Both the position numbers and the translations under genes were made by a program. A DNA stretch of 64,000 nucleotides from Algimonas ampicilliniresistens (lineage in GTDB: Bacteria; Pseudomonadota; Alphaproteobacteria; Caulobacterales; Maricaulaceae): positions 434,001-498,000 of the forward strand of contig NZ_BSNK01000001.1 in the NCBI RefSeq assembly GCF_030159955.1, given 5' to 3'. This document shows positions 55,514 through 64,000 of the stretch, piece by piece. Position 1 is the stretch's first letter; the number at the start of each line of letters is the position of its first letter. The notes below the pieces were generated by a model. That model made no database searches. It was not told where the DNA came from and saw only the letters and a list, made by a program, of their open reading frames with translations.

Positions 55514-55747
55514 TTATGTCTTGGTGGCTGATAGAAACTCGGTTGGGCAAAACTCCAAAACTTCAGCGAGCTTTTCAAATTCGATAACATCGATCCGTCT
55601 CTGTCCGCTTTCAAGACGTGCGACCCATGACTGATACTCGCCAATCTTATCGGCAAGGTCCGTTTGCGTCAGGCCAGCGGCCTCACGCTTCTCAATAAGA
55701 AACGCAACAAGCCGCTGATGACGCTTAGTTCCGAGGGTTTTCTCCAA
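55514..55747 (-). CDS. small XRE-family transcriptional regulator
   Basis: 77 aa consisting of one helix-turn-helix domain (LTQTDLADKIGEYQSWVARLESGQRRIDVIEFEKLAEVL). Divergent from the secreted-protein gene at 55828. A palindrome lies between them, so this regulator probably controls itself and that neighbour. Confidence 0.85.
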   Translation of the reverse strand: MEKTLGTKRHQRLVAFLIEKREAAGLTQTDLADKIGEYQSWVARLESGQRRIDVIEFEKLAEVLEFCPTEFLSATKT

Positions 55748-55780
55748 GACAGCTCCGATTACGCAAGAAAGCGCTGGAGC

Positions 55781-55814
55781 TAATCTGGTTTTCAGATTAT
55801 CTTAAAATCAGATA
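55781..55814. promoter_or_regulatory. candidate operator of the XRE regulator
   Basis: TAATCTG-GTTTT-CAGATTA has perfect 7-bp arms, and a further CAGAT copy follows at 55809. It lies between the divergent XRE and secreted-protein genes, where an autoregulatory site is expected. A related CAGATTATG sequence appears again at 56785, after the secreted-protein gene. Confidence 0.6.
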
Positions 55815-55827
55815 GATGGAGATACTC

Positions 55828-56742
55828 ATGAAGTTCTACGCAGCCTTGTTATCGGCAATTCTGATAGCGTCACCCTCTCTTCAGGCCTGTGAGCCTCTAT
55901 CCGCTCACGAGAAGGAAATGCGTCGTCTCGATAAGGAACTTGCCAAAGCTCAAAAGAAGCTCGCACGAGCCAAGGCCCGCAATCCTGAACTATTTATCAA
56001 GGATGGGCGAAGTGAACGATCGGACATCCAGATGTTTGTCAGGGAGCATGAATTTGAGAGTGCGACTTCGACATATGAACGTCTCATGGAAATGGATGTC
56101 GACAATGGGACGTTTGTTGACGAGATAGAGCAGTCGGCGCTCGATATCGTTGGAAGGTTTTCTGACAAAGCCATTCTTAAAAAGATCCAAGCCTATCAAT
56201 TTCTGGCTGTCGTTAAGCCTGACAATGCCACATATTTGGAGCGCGTTGAGGCCTTACGCGAGAGTGTCCTAAAGCGCGCACAGACGGCGAAAACTGGCTT
56301 GAGAGCTGAATATGACAAGGTCGAAGGGATCACTTGGTATTATCCGAAGATCAAAACGACAGACCCAACGGCATACTTCTACATCGGCACGAAAGAGGGG
56401 CGAGGTCCTTGGTTGAGACTCCGAGTAGACTGGGATTCTCAATATGGGTGGCTCTTCGTGAACCAGGTTTCGGCTTGGCATGATGGAGAAAAGGAAACGC
56501 TCGTTGCTGGTGACTTTGAACGGCGCAGCACATCCCATGTTTGGGAATGGAAGGACGTCACGCCTTCGGAGCGGCAGATCGCCATTATGCGAAACTTAGC
56601 TGCCAGCGATGAGGCGATCTTAAGGTTTACGGGTGCGCAGCGTCATGAGGATCACACGCTTTCACGGGCGGACAAGAAGGCTGTGACAACGGTGCTGGAC
56701 GCCTATGGCGTGTTGACGGTCGCAAGTGAACTTGATGAATAG
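55828..56742 (+). CDS. secreted or lipoprotein with N-terminal coiled coil, unknown function
   Basis: 304 aa from the ATG at 55828, 9 bp after GGAG; an ATG at 55816 is less well placed. The export segment ends LQAC, which may be a lipobox. Residues about 25-55 (KEMRRLDKELAKAQKKLARAKAR) form a strong coiled coil, followed by a helical region (to about 150), then a globular beta-rich domain with Trp-rich strands (GITWYYPKIKT, YFYIGTKEGRGPWLRLRVDW, GWLFVNQVSAWHDGE). No family recognised. Transcription probably depends on the XRE regulator divergent to it. Confidence 0.7.
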   Translation: MKFYAALLSAILIASPSLQACEPLSAHEKEMRRLDKELAKAQKKLARAKARNPELFIKDGRSERSDIQMFVREHEFESATSTYERLMEMDVDNGTFVDEIEQSALDIVGRFSDKAILKKIQAYQFLAVVKPDNATYLERVEALRESVLKRAQTAKTGLRAEYDKVEGITWYYPKIKTTDPTAYFYIGTKEGRGPWLRLRVDWDSQYGWLFVNQVSAWHDGEKETLVAGDFERRSTSHVWEWKDVTPSERQIAIMRNLAASDEAILRFTGAQRHEDHTLSRADKKAVTTVLDAYGVLTVASELDE

Positions 56743-56859
56743 GTGAGGCTGTTGGATACGAAATTTGCTCTGGTGATCTGATTACCATAATTCAGATTAT
56801 GCGCTTAAAGACTATTTTAAACGCATCATATTCGGGTCATTCTGGAAGTTTGGAATGAG

Positions 56860-57874
56860 CTAAAGAGCGTTGATCTCAGCCTCTAGCGCTCCCAAGGAGT
56901 CGATGATCTGCTCCCAACTTGGGCCGTCATCAAAAAGCATCTCGCGCATCTCGCTATAGTCTCGCCGAAGACGCTCGTTCAAATCCGGATTGGGAAGAAG
57001 TCGAAGGTAGGGAGGCCGCGCCGTCTCATAGCTCGCCCACGCCGCTCGAAAGAGACGACTTATGCCGAGCAACGGCTTTTAGAAGATCGAGGTCATCAAG
57101 CGCTTCCGCTTTGATTGGCGTACCCGCCAATGTCGCAAGGTCATAATAATGACGAGACATAGCGCGACCGAGAGCCTTGTTCGGTTTCTGATAGAAAAGC
57201 ATGTGTAAGATCGTGGCCTTTTCCCAGAAGGTTCGCGCGGCACTGAGAACCTTCACCTCGACATCAGGCTCTTCGAAGAGGGCAGGAAGCTGCTCTGCCG
57301 CATAAGGTTTCACCAACCGTGTTTCTGGGGGCAAATGATCAGAGCGCGCCCCGAACTCCAATTTCACTTTGTCCGCTAGGTAATTGCCCGCATGCGTCGT
57401 CAGGCTCGTCGGGTAGTTTAAGATCAGGGTTTGCGGGTCTTCTTCTGAAACTGTGAGATCAATCTTGGAGGAGGGGAGGGCATCAGCCATAGCGCCCGCG
57501 AGCTTGGCCAAGAGACCACCTTGAATCTAGTGCTCAGCGCGCTTGGAGAGCTCTTCAAGCAAGGCCTTACGTCGATAGTTAGACAGCCCATCTCTTGCTG
57601 GATCGCGGTCACCGTCAAAGCCAAGATCGCGGCGGTCCAGACTTAGGTCGATGTCCTCTGAAAAGCGACGAATGACGCCGTAGGCTTTGGACAAAGATGT
57701 ACCGCCCTTGAAGATAAGGCCGGTCTCCATGTCCTGAAGACTGAAGACACGCTTGAGTGTCCAGCAAACCCAAAAGTCCTTCTCAACAATGATTGGGGCC
57801 ACACCCATCCTTGCAGCGGCTCCTAAAAAGAGCTCGGACCGATCCTCAGCGGGTAATTGGGCGATTTCGTCCAT
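56860..57874 (-). pseudogene. AbiEii nucleotidyltransferase toxin, disrupted
   Basis: Three minus-strand pieces together make a full-length AbiEii/AbiGii protein of about 338 codons. Piece 1 (57874-57527) holds the nucleotidyltransferase core FKGGTSLSKAYG and FSEDIDLSL. It ends in an amber stop (57527-57529) with the same frame continuing as IQGGLLAKLAGAMAD. Piece 2 runs to about 57050, where a frameshift occurs (after AVARHKS). Piece 3 (FRAAWASYETARPPYLRLLP) resumes the expected C-terminus and stops at 56860. Length is consistent with a 1-base insertion. In intact AbiE systems this toxin is held by the adjacent AbiEi-like antitoxin; here it is inactive unless readthrough occurs. Confidence 0.85.
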
Positions 57875-57877
57875 ATC

Positions 57878-58473
57878 TTACACAGCTTCAGCGATGCGCT
57901 TAGCGACCGGTTGCATCCAAGCGGGCGCCTTCGTGCTTTGCTTGACGAGATCCTTGGCATCAGACGGGCTGATCTGCTTAGCAACGCGGTGCACAATCTG
58001 ATCATTGAGCCCGTCGCGCCCACATAGCGAAGCGCCTGAAAGACAGTCCCCGCCGTGGTCCCAGCCGCGACGAGGTTCTTAGGCGCTGCCTGCTTTAGCG
58101 TGATGGATGTCTGGCCCACCTGTCGGGTACGGGTCCGTCCATTCGTCAGATAGACAGAGTTCGCCAGGACCTGATTTGTGAGACCCAAAAGGTTAGCGGC
58201 GCGGGACGGGGGGATCTGGAGCTTATGCCCATCCTTTCTGACAATGGCATCTGCGACGTCATCAAGGTTCGGGGAGAGGGGGCCGAAACGAGGGCTGATC
58301 TTCGGGTAATCGTAGACCCCCTGGGAGAGCCGGCGAATTAAGCCGTCCTGGGCAAGCCGCGATAGCGCCTTATCAATGGACGTGCGAGACCCCACCGCCA
58401 GAAAATCTGACGGTGTGAAGACCGAACCACGGTCTTTGCGCTGAATGCGGGATCTGATTGTCGATATCGTCAT
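57878..58473 (-). pseudogene. AbiEi-like (DUF6088) antitoxin, frameshifted
   Basis: The N-terminal part (SVFTPSDFLAVGSRTSIDKALSRLAQDGLIRRLSQGVYDYPK) is the winged helix of DUF6088/AbiEi antitoxins, followed by the antitoxin domain (HKLQIPPSRAANLLGL). After FQALRYVG the frame is lost. One missing base near 58013-58022 (GG in place of GGG) restores RDGLNDQIVHRVAKQ, ending in KRIAEAV with a stop 3 bp before the AbiEii ATG. The open frame as it stands runs wrongly to 57823. DNA binding may survive, toxin neutralisation probably does not. An inverted repeat stands before the gene. Confidence 0.8.
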
Positions 58474-58485
58474 TACTCTCTACCC

Positions 58486-58517
58486 ACGTCAGAAAATAGT
58501 ATATATTTTTCGGACGT
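58486..58517. promoter_or_regulatory. inverted repeat before the AbiE pair, candidate autoregulatory operator
   Basis: ACGTC and GACGT close a 32-bp imperfect palindrome whose inner arms are GAAAATA and TATTTTTC around GTATA. It lies 13 bp upstream of the antitoxin start and covers the likely -10 region (TATACT on the minus strand). AbiEi antitoxins are known to bind inverted repeats in their own promoter, which fits. Confidence 0.6.
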
Positions 58518-58603
58518 GCAAGATCCACAGGCTTTGTGACCTTTTACAAGGTAAGCTTTGAAAATGGATCAAAAAGAACCTTGTTCTACTTTCGCGTCCG
58601 CAA

Positions 58604-58628
58604 CACAATAAAACTACCATCTATTGTG
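58604..58628. promoter_or_regulatory. inverted repeat upstream of the sigma / ImmA-helicase operon
   Basis: CACAATA, an 11-base spacer, then TATTGTG: perfect 7-bp arms 84 bp before the operon start. The spacing (about two thirds of a turn plus one) and symmetry suit a dimeric repressor or activator. The 238-bp gap between the AbiE relic and this operon contains no gene. The binding protein is unknown. Confidence 0.45.
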
Positions 58629-58711
58629 CCCACAGAATGAGCCAGGCCTCTCCTGTGCTTACTGATAATATGTGCTAGCTAATATGATAGCGGTCAGATC
58701 GAGAGCGATGA

Positions 58712-59512
58712 ATGGAACTCGAGCCTTTACGAATGCGAAATGGGCAAGGTGTCCTTTATACACGTCGTGCGCCTGTTGTTGCGGCAATTAAACGGGGACT
58801 CAATGACTCGTTCGAAACCCTGCTTGAGCGGGCCAAAATCCGGAACAGACAAGATCCTGATTACGTCCCCTCGGAAGCCTTAGTCTATCATATTCGGCGA
58901 ACGAAGAGCGACAACAGCGAGGCGCGTTTCATCGCACTTCTGGACATAATCAATAAGCGTGTTGCTGACTCCTGTCGTCGGCCAGGTCGTCAGGTCGGAA
59001 ACCAACTCTATGAAGACGCGGAGCTCGCAGAGCTGCGTGAGGCAACTGTCAATCTTGTGATGGAGCTGATCCTTAAGGACCAAGACGGGTATGAGAAGAA
59101 GCTGGATGTCTATGAGTTTGCCTTCGATAAGGCCGTCCGCGCTCGCCGTATTGATCACAAAAGAATGCGCGGCCGACGACCGACGGCGAACGCGCCTATT
59201 CTGGACGAAATCAGCGGAGAGGTTCGTCAGGATGTTGAGGACGCCTTAGCCCGGCTCTCCTCAGGCCAAACCCCTATCGAGAGTAGTCTGGATTGCCGGA
59301 TCGCCTTACGACGTGCGATTGATACATTACCGAGTGATCAACGCGAGGTCGTCGAGCTTTGGATGTCGGGAGTGCAAATTGAGTCGAAAAAGGACGAAGA
59401 ACCCTCCATCGCGACAACGCTGGGATGTTCGATAAGAACTGTCCAAAACAGGCGCAATCGCGCTTTTGCCGCAATGAGAGTGGCGCTGGGGCTGGAGAAT
59501 GATGATGAGTAA
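58712..59512 (+). CDS. sigma-70-like protein (region 4 with divergent region 2)
   Basis: 266 aa. The C-terminal about 75 residues form a sigma region 4: IALRRAIDTLPSDQREVVELW, an unusual insertion (MSGVQIESKKDEEPS), then IATTLGCSIRTVQNRRNRAFAAMRVAL. The central part (ALLDIINKRVADSC ... YEFAFDKAVRARRIDHKRMRGRR) resembles a diverged region 2. It could direct RNA polymerase to defence genes or act as a DNA-binding regulator. First gene of a tightly packed operon: it overlaps the next ORF by 14 bp. Confidence 0.72.
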   Translation: MELEPLRMRNGQGVLYTRRAPVVAAIKRGLNDSFETLLERAKIRNRQDPDYVPSEALVYHIRRTKSDNSEARFIALLDIINKRVADSCRRPGRQVGNQLYEDAELAELREATVNLVMELILKDQDGYEKKLDVYEFAFDKAVRARRIDHKRMRGRRPTANAPILDEISGEVRQDVEDALARLSSGQTPIESSLDCRIALRRAIDTLPSDQREVVELWMSGVQIESKKDEEPSIATTLGCSIRTVQNRRNRAFAAMRVALGLENDDE

Positions 59513-60053
59513 GCGGGACGATGTAATCGATGACTTCTGTGTGGAAACAGACCTGTCACCGGCTGTGCTGCAAACCTTTATCGCGCGGCACCCTGAATAC
59601 ATAGAGGAGCTTCTTGAGCTGTACCATGAATTCGCTATTCTAGAGCTCGACCTGATGGATGCCCATGACGCATCAGAGACCAGTCAAGCCGTCCTCGAAA
59701 CGCAAATGACCCAGAAGGCCTATAACGCCTTGTTTGGCGCGGAAGTCAGAACATTTTCAAAAGATATTCGCTTACCTAGAGGCTTTCTGACGGGATTGAA
59801 TAGCAGCGTCATTGAGTTGCGATCCGTACCGCTGAACTTCCTCAAAGCAATGGCGGCCCGGCTTGATGTGGGCCTTGCTGATCTCTGGTCGGCTATGGTT
59901 CAGGGTAACCGTCAGGCCATCGCCATGAAATCCGATGACAAACCCGGGGGAGCGAAACCGATCAGCTTCGACGAATATATAAACCGGGCGACACTGACCT
60001 CTGAGCAAGAGAAGGTTCTTTCGCACATGATGAGTGATGATGGACCGAATTGA
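59499..60053 (+). CDS. small acidic protein coupled to the sigma-like gene
   Basis: 184 aa; ATG at 59499, 59502 or 59505, all overlapping the sigma-like gene. Acidic N-terminal half ([30 protein letters not shown]) and a segment [43 protein letters not shown] that looks like a small helical regulator domain. No membrane helix. By place (between a sigma-like protein and an ImmA-type peptidase) it is a candidate anti-sigma factor or repressor cleaved by the peptidase, as in ImmA-ImmR pairs. This is inference; no family recognised. It overlaps the peptidase-helicase gene by 20 bp. Confidence 0.65.
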   Translation: MMMSKRDDVIDDFCVETDLSPAVLQTFIARHPEYIEELLELYHEFAILELDLMDAHDASETSQAVLETQMTQKAYNALFGAEVRTFSKDIRLPRGFLTGLNSSVIELRSVPLNFLKAMAARLDVGLADLWSAMVQGNRQAIAMKSDDKPGGAKPISFDEYINRATLTSEQEKVLSHMMSDDGPN

Positions 60054-63000
60054 GGCCATTCGCCAACGGGCGGCAGCTTTACACGCCGCCGCATGCGAGG
60101 CCGGTGACGAGCCGACTAATCCTTATCTTTTTGTTCTCAAGGAAGCGGACCGCCGCGACATTGAAGTCTCAGCGCGTTCCACTGGCGACCCTCAACTCAA
60201 TGGCGGTCGCGCGACTTTTCAAGCGGATGCAGGTGTCATCCTACACGAGCAAACCGGATCAAGCTTCCTTGATGCCTTTCTGGTCGCCCATGAGATTGGG
60301 CATGATGAGTTTGGGAGTGGAATCGAGCGTCCTCCACTCATGGATATCGATCCGGCTCGCTCAAGCGATCCTGCGCCTGTTGGGGCGGACCGTGTCGTGG
60401 ATTATAGCAGTCAGGCCCGGCAAGAAATTCAAATGGACCTCTTCGCGAGGGAATTTCTTTTCCCTCGCACCCTTGCCTGGACCTGGCATGTCGAAGACGG
60501 CCTCGACGCGGACGAAATCGCGAGGCGGCTTGGAGCCCCTTACGATATGGTTGCGGCGCAGCTGTTTGACGCGCTTTGGCTCCCGCACGTACCCACGAAG
60601 TCAGAAATAAGTACTGGCCCCACGAAACCGCTAAACCCGGAGCAGAGGGCGGCTGCGGAACACCAGGGCGGCGCTTTACTCCTGAAAGCGGGTCCCGGTA
60701 CGGGAAAGACCCAAACTCTTGTGGGTCGGCTCGCCGTTCTGCGTGAGCGAGAGGTTGATCCGGAAGATCTGCTCCTATTGACCTTTTCCAACAAGGCGGC
60801 GGCAGAGATGACGGACCGAGCGATCAAGATCTGGCCGGAGTCCGCTGGGGCAGCCTGGATTGGTACATTTCACTCTTTCGGGCTTGATATTGTGCGCCGG
60901 TTTCATGACCGACTTAACCTGCCCAATCGACCAAAGCTCATCGACACAAGCGAAGCGATCGCCATGCTTGAGGAGGAATTTCCGCGACTGGGTCTGAATT
61001 ACTTCAACGACCTCTGGGATCCGACACATATTCTGAAAGACATTCTGGCCGCCATCTCTCGGGCGAAAGACGAGGTCGTTGATCATAAGGCGTACAGGAA
61101 ATACGCGTTAGCTATGGCGGAAGCCGCTGAATCGACTGAGACGATTGAGGAGGCCGAACGCTGTCTGGAGATTGCGGACGTCTATGACCTCTATGAGACC
61201 CTGAAAAAGGACGCCGGAGCTGTCGACTTTGGCGATCTCGTCGCACTGCCGACGGCGCTTGTTGAAACGGATGCAGAGGTGCGGGCCAGCCTTCAATCCC
61301 GTTACGGACATATTCTTGTCGACGAATATCAGGATGTGAACCGTGCCAGCGTCCGCCTCCTCAAAGCGCTCAAACCTGATGGTGAGAACCTGTGGGTTGT
61401 GGGTGATGCCAAACAATCAATCTACAGGTTTCGGGGCGCGTCACCAGACAGTGTCGCCGCCTTCGCCACGACCGCGTTTCCGGGTGGAACCATCTCGGAG
61501 CTGCGAACGAATTATCGCTCCACTCAATCTATCTGTGACGTGTTCAAGGCCTTTGCGAGAGTTCGGATGGCATCTGCCACAGACTTTGACGTAAATGCCG
61601 CGTCCGAAGAGGTCGGACCGCGTCCACGCTACATTGAACTGAGCTCCAAGGATCACGAGTTGGAGGAATTGGCGGCCCGGATTGAGAAAATTTGCGAGGA
61701 GGGTGCATCCTTCCGCGACCAGGCTGTTCTCTGCAAGGGGAATGACCGTCTTGCAGAGATTGCAGCCGGGCTGGAACAACGCGGCATCCCCGTACTTTTC
61801 TTAGGTCCTCTATTTGATCGTCAGGAGATCAAAGAAGCCCTTTCACTCCTGTCCATGATCATCGATCCACGGGCCATGGGTTTGTCGAGTGTCGCTTCGC
61901 TATCACCCTTTCGGATCAGCATAGATGATCTGGCAAAGATGGTTGATGCGATCCGCCGCGCTAGTCCGGAATCCCCGCTGGACTGGACCCAGGCCGTATC
62001 AGAAACCCGGGACTTCTCAGACGCTTCCCAAGAGGGTGTCGCGAGGCTCCTATCCTGTTTCGAAGGCTTTGAACCGCATGTTCCGCCCTGGCGGGCGCTA
62101 GCGACACTCTATCTCGACAGGACCCGACTTGGCGCACAGCTCGGATTGGCAGCGCGTGAGGGTGAAGCGAACCCAGCGATTGCGATGTGGCAATTGCAAA
62201 ATTTCTTTCGCAATGATTTTGCACGCGGGGAGGGGTATCCAATCCATGAGCTGCTCACGCGCATCCGAAAGCTTGTCATGCTCTCAGATGAGCGCGAGCT
62301 CAGACACCTGCCAGAGGCAGCGCAAACGCTTGATGCGGTCCGATTGCTCACCGTTCATGGCAGCAAGGGACTTGAGTTTCCGGTTCTGCACCTACCTTCG
62401 CTGACGCGCGGCTCTTTAAACCGCTCAGCCAATCAGAGCCGGGGCCTCCCACCACCCGATGGTCTCATCGCTGGGCCTGTCTTTCGAGGTCGAGATGCCT
62501 CGCATGCGGGGCATGAAGATGAGCAACACTGTCTCTTTTTCGTTGGCTTATCACGCGCAGAAGACCAGCTTTACCTCTATTCGCCCCATACAAGCCGTAG
62601 CAAACCGTCTCCATTTCTCGACGATATTGCGGCAACCGTTACATGTGAAACCCCGCTTTCGGAGCCTCCAATACTGGCGGAGCAGGAAGAAGCGTTTGAA
62701 CTCAGTCTCGACGGCAGGCCGCGCCTCTCCCCCTCACAGCTCGCACTTTATCAAAAATGTCCCCGGCGGTTTCTATTCGCCTATGTGCTTGGTATTGGCG
62801 GCCGACGGATGGAAACCCCTCCCATGCAAATGCACCGGGCTGTCCAGGTCGTCATCGATCAGTTGCTCGCCCACCTGAACGACGTACTGAGCCCCGCGGA
62901 ATTGACCGATATTGTCGATCAAGCCTGGGAAGAGCATGGGCCGGTCGAGCATGGCTATGCGTCGAAATATCGGACCATCGCCGACACTCTGATCGCCTTC

Positions 63001-63447
63001 TTGCACTCAATCCGCACGGGGGAAACGCGCAGGCCCCCTCAGACACGCGAAGTGTCACTCGAACATGCCGACATTGTCGTGACAGCCCACGAAGAAATTG
63101 ACGGCGGTGCGCACACAATCTTCCGCCGCATTAAAACCGGACGCAGGACCAGTCAGGCCCTCGAAGGTCTCGATGCGGCAGCCTTTCAGATGGCCGTCGC
63201 TGATCATGGTCATGTCGAATTTGTCTACCTCACCGGAGAAACACGGGAGATGGTGGCCCTGTCGAAACAAAAAATCTCCAACAGGGGAAAGAAAATCGAG
63301 GCGGCGACCAAAGCCTTATCGCTTGGGCAATTCCCCCCAGATCGGGGGCGTCAATGTGCCAGTTGCCCATTCTTTTTCAACTGTACACCCCCGCCAAGTG
63401 GGCACCTTCGAAAAAAAATCGGCGAGCGCTTACCGGTTTCCTCCTAG
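60034..63447 (+). CDS. ImmA/IrrE-type peptidase fused to UvrD-like helicase and degenerate PD-(D/E)XK domain
   Basis: 1137 aa, start at one of three ATGs (60034-60040). Domain order: (1) about 1-190 zinc peptidase with His86-Glu87-Ile-Gly-His90 (VAHEIGH) and [11 protein letters not shown], as in ImmA/IrrE proteins; (2) about 205-850 UvrD/REP helicase with Walker A GPGTGKT (220-226), [13 protein letters not shown], Walker B DEYQD (about 430), [25 protein letters not shown] and [14 protein letters not shown]; (3) about 890-1137 AddB/Cas4-like nuclease fold starting [16 protein letters not shown] and ending with [10 protein letters not shown] (Cys1108, 1111, 1117), which with the first Cys could bind an iron-sulfur cluster. 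The nuclease acidic residues seem lost (RRIKTGR in place of a DxK motif), so it may only bind DNA. Likely an anti-phage sensor/effector. Confidence 0.85.
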   Translation: MMMDRIEAIRQRAAALHAAACEAGDEPTNPYLFVLKEADRRDIEVSARSTGDPQLNGGRATFQADAGVILHEQTGSSFLDAFLVAHEIGHDEFGSGIERPPLMDIDPARSSDPAPVGADRVVDYSSQARQEIQMDLFAREFLFPRTLAWTWHVEDGLDADEIARRLGAPYDMVAAQLFDALWLPHVPTKSEISTGPTKPLNPEQRAAAEHQGGALLLKAGPGTGKTQTLVGRLAVLREREVDPEDLLLLTFSNKAAAEMTDRAIKIWPESAGAAWIGTFHSFGLDIVRRFHDRLNLPNRPKLIDTSEAIAMLEEEFPRLGLNYFNDLWDPTHILKDILAAISRAKDEVVDHKAYRKYALAMAEAAESTETIEEAERCLEIADVYDLYETLKKDAGAVDFGDLVALPTALVETDAEVRASLQSRYGHILVDEYQDVNRASVRLLKALKPDGENLWVVGDAKQSIYRFRGASPDSVAAFATTAFPGGTISELRTNYRSTQSICDVFKAFARVRMASATDFDVNAASEEVGPRPRYIELSSKDHELEELAARIEKICEEGASFRDQAVLCKGNDRLAEIAAGLEQRGIPVLFLGPLFDRQEIKEALSLLSMIIDPRAMGLSSVASLSPFRISIDDLAKMVDAIRRASPESPLDWTQAVSETRDFSDASQEGVARLLSCFEGFEPHVPPWRALATLYLDRTRLGAQLGLAAREGEANPAIAMWQLQNFFRNDFARGEGYPIHELLTRIRKLVMLSDERELRHLPEAAQTLDAVRLLTVHGSKGLEFPVLHLPSLTRGSLNRSANQSRGLPPPDGLIAGPVFRGRDASHAGHEDEQHCLFFVGLSRAEDQLYLYSPHTSRSKPSPFLDDIAATVTCETPLSEPPILAEQEEAFELSLDGRPRLSPSQLALYQKCPRRFLFAYVLGIGGRRMETPPMQMHRAVQVVIDQLLAHLNDVLSPAELTDIVDQAWEEHGPVEHGYASKYRTIADTLIAFLHSIRTGETRRPPQTREVSLEHADIVVTAHEEIDGGAHTIFRRIKTGRRTSQALEGLDAAAFQMAVADHGHVEFVYLTGETREMVALSKQKISNRGKKIEAATKALSLGQFPPDRGRQCASCPFFFNCTPPPSGHLRKKIGERLPVSS

Positions 63448-63514
63448 GCTGACGATTGTCCTTGTGAACACGCTGGCAATGGGCCGGCGACACAGACCTA
63501 GAAGGACAAAAATC

Positions 63515-64000
63515 ATGACGGCAACCGCCCAAACATCCCAATTCAAAGTCAGGATCGCTGATACGACGCTCAAATTTCGATCCTATACCATTGACGACCC
63601 GAAGCCGCTTGGACGGCAGCTGATCGAAGCCGTTGGAGGCCATCCTGTCGAGGAACATGTGGCCTTTGCCATTCTTCCCAATGGCGATTTCGAAGACATT
63701 CGGCTCGACGAGGGCTTTGACCTCAGAGGTCGCGGGGTCGAGAAGGTCCTCGTGGCCCGCTCGGACCGGAGTTTCCGGCTGAAAGTCGATGACGCCGACG
63801 TCGAGTGGCCCCATGCCTGTATTAGTGGGTTCGTCCTGCGCAAGCTTGCCAAGCTGGCGGAAAACTACTCCCTTTGGCAGGAACGCCCAGGCCAGCATGA
63901 CCGAAAGATTGAGAATGACGATATCATCAACCTGGATGAACCGGGCGTTGAACGGTTCATTTCTCTGATCGATCAGACCACGGAGGGCGACGCTCTACCC
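63515..64000 (+). CDS. multi-ubiquitin domain protein (3' end outside window)
   Basis: An ATG at 63515, 67 bp after the helicase-gene stop and preceded by AGAAGGA, opens 162 codons without a stop up to the window edge. The translation shows two ubiquitin-like repeats. The first runs from FKVRIADTTLKFRSYTI to FDLRGRGVEKVLV (about 10-85), the second from SFRLKVDDADVEWP to NLDEPGVERFISL (about 86-150). The ending GVERFISL and the IDG-like first strand match the bacterial multi-ubiquitin family, whose genes are normally followed by E1-like ThiF, E2-like and JAB-peptidase genes of anti-phage conjugation operons. These partners are not in view. Function is inferred from family and position. Confidence 0.72.
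   Translation, partial: MTATAQTSQFKVRIADTTLKFRSYTIDDPKPLGRQLIEAVGGHPVEEHVAFAILPNGDFEDIRLDEGFDLRGRGVEKVLVARSDRSFRLKVDDADVEWPHACISGFVLRKLAKLAENYSLWQERPGQHDRKIENDDIINLDEPGVERFISLIDQTTEGDALP

Overview
The window looks like chromosome of a marine, Gram-negative alphaproteobacterium. This is inferred from a large alginate-degradation locus with TonB-dependent receptors, lipoprotein lyases, FadR-type GntR regulators and an Entner-Doudoroff-type endpoint, plus alphaproteobacterial-style ECF/anti-sigma and terminase genes. A Hyphomonadaceae/Maricaulales-like host is plausible, but no rRNA or marker gene is present to prove it.

Layout. (1) 1-2.6 kb: 3' part of a PAS-rich hybrid histidine kinase and a coupled response regulator. 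(2) 3.1-13.9 kb: a polymorphic-toxin locus. A full secreted RHS/YD-repeat protein with a C-terminal toxin tip and a DUF2283-like immunity gene is followed by displaced cassettes: two partial duplications of the RHS core, an orphan immunity-like ORF, a barnase-like tip with barstar, and a 5'-truncated RHS/LysM protein ending in an HNH/AHH-like nuclease with an ankyrin immunity protein. (3) 14-16.6 kb: a secreted serine hydrolase with a HYDIN-like domain. (4) 17.5-37.9 kb: alginate utilisation. It has two repeated sets of TonB receptor, FadR-type regulator and PL6 lyase, then PL17 oligoalginate lyase, MFS uptake, a DEH-reductase-like enzyme, a hydratase-family enzyme, KDG kinase and KDPG aldolase. 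ATTGGT-N3-ACCAAT operators precede both receptors. (5) 38.3-42.9 kb: a divergent kynurenine formamidase-like / kynureninase pair, a trimeric autotransporter adhesin and a small secreted protein. (6) 42.9-47.9 kb: DUF4331 protein, lipoprotein, ECF sigma factor, RskA-like anti-sigma factor, a sigma-like protein lacking region 4, and a DUF4198 protein.

(7) 47.9-64 kb: an accessory island. It opens with IS3 and IS6 remnants and an isolated ParB/methylase - DUF5681 - terminase cassette. Then come a DUF2235 hydrolase, an EEP-fold hydrolase, an XRE regulator with its palindrome, a secreted protein, and a decayed AbiE type IV toxin-antitoxin pair. It ends in an operon of a sigma-like protein, a small coupled protein and an ImmA-type peptidase fused to a UvrD helicase with a degenerate nuclease domain. 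The next gene is a multi-ubiquitin-domain protein, cut by the window edge. This last operon probably belongs to a bacterial ubiquitin-like conjugation system whose E1/E2/JAB genes would lie just outside the window. It is the most interesting candidate system here.

No rRNA, tRNA or CRISPR array was seen. Assignments rest on motifs read by eye; no database search was run.
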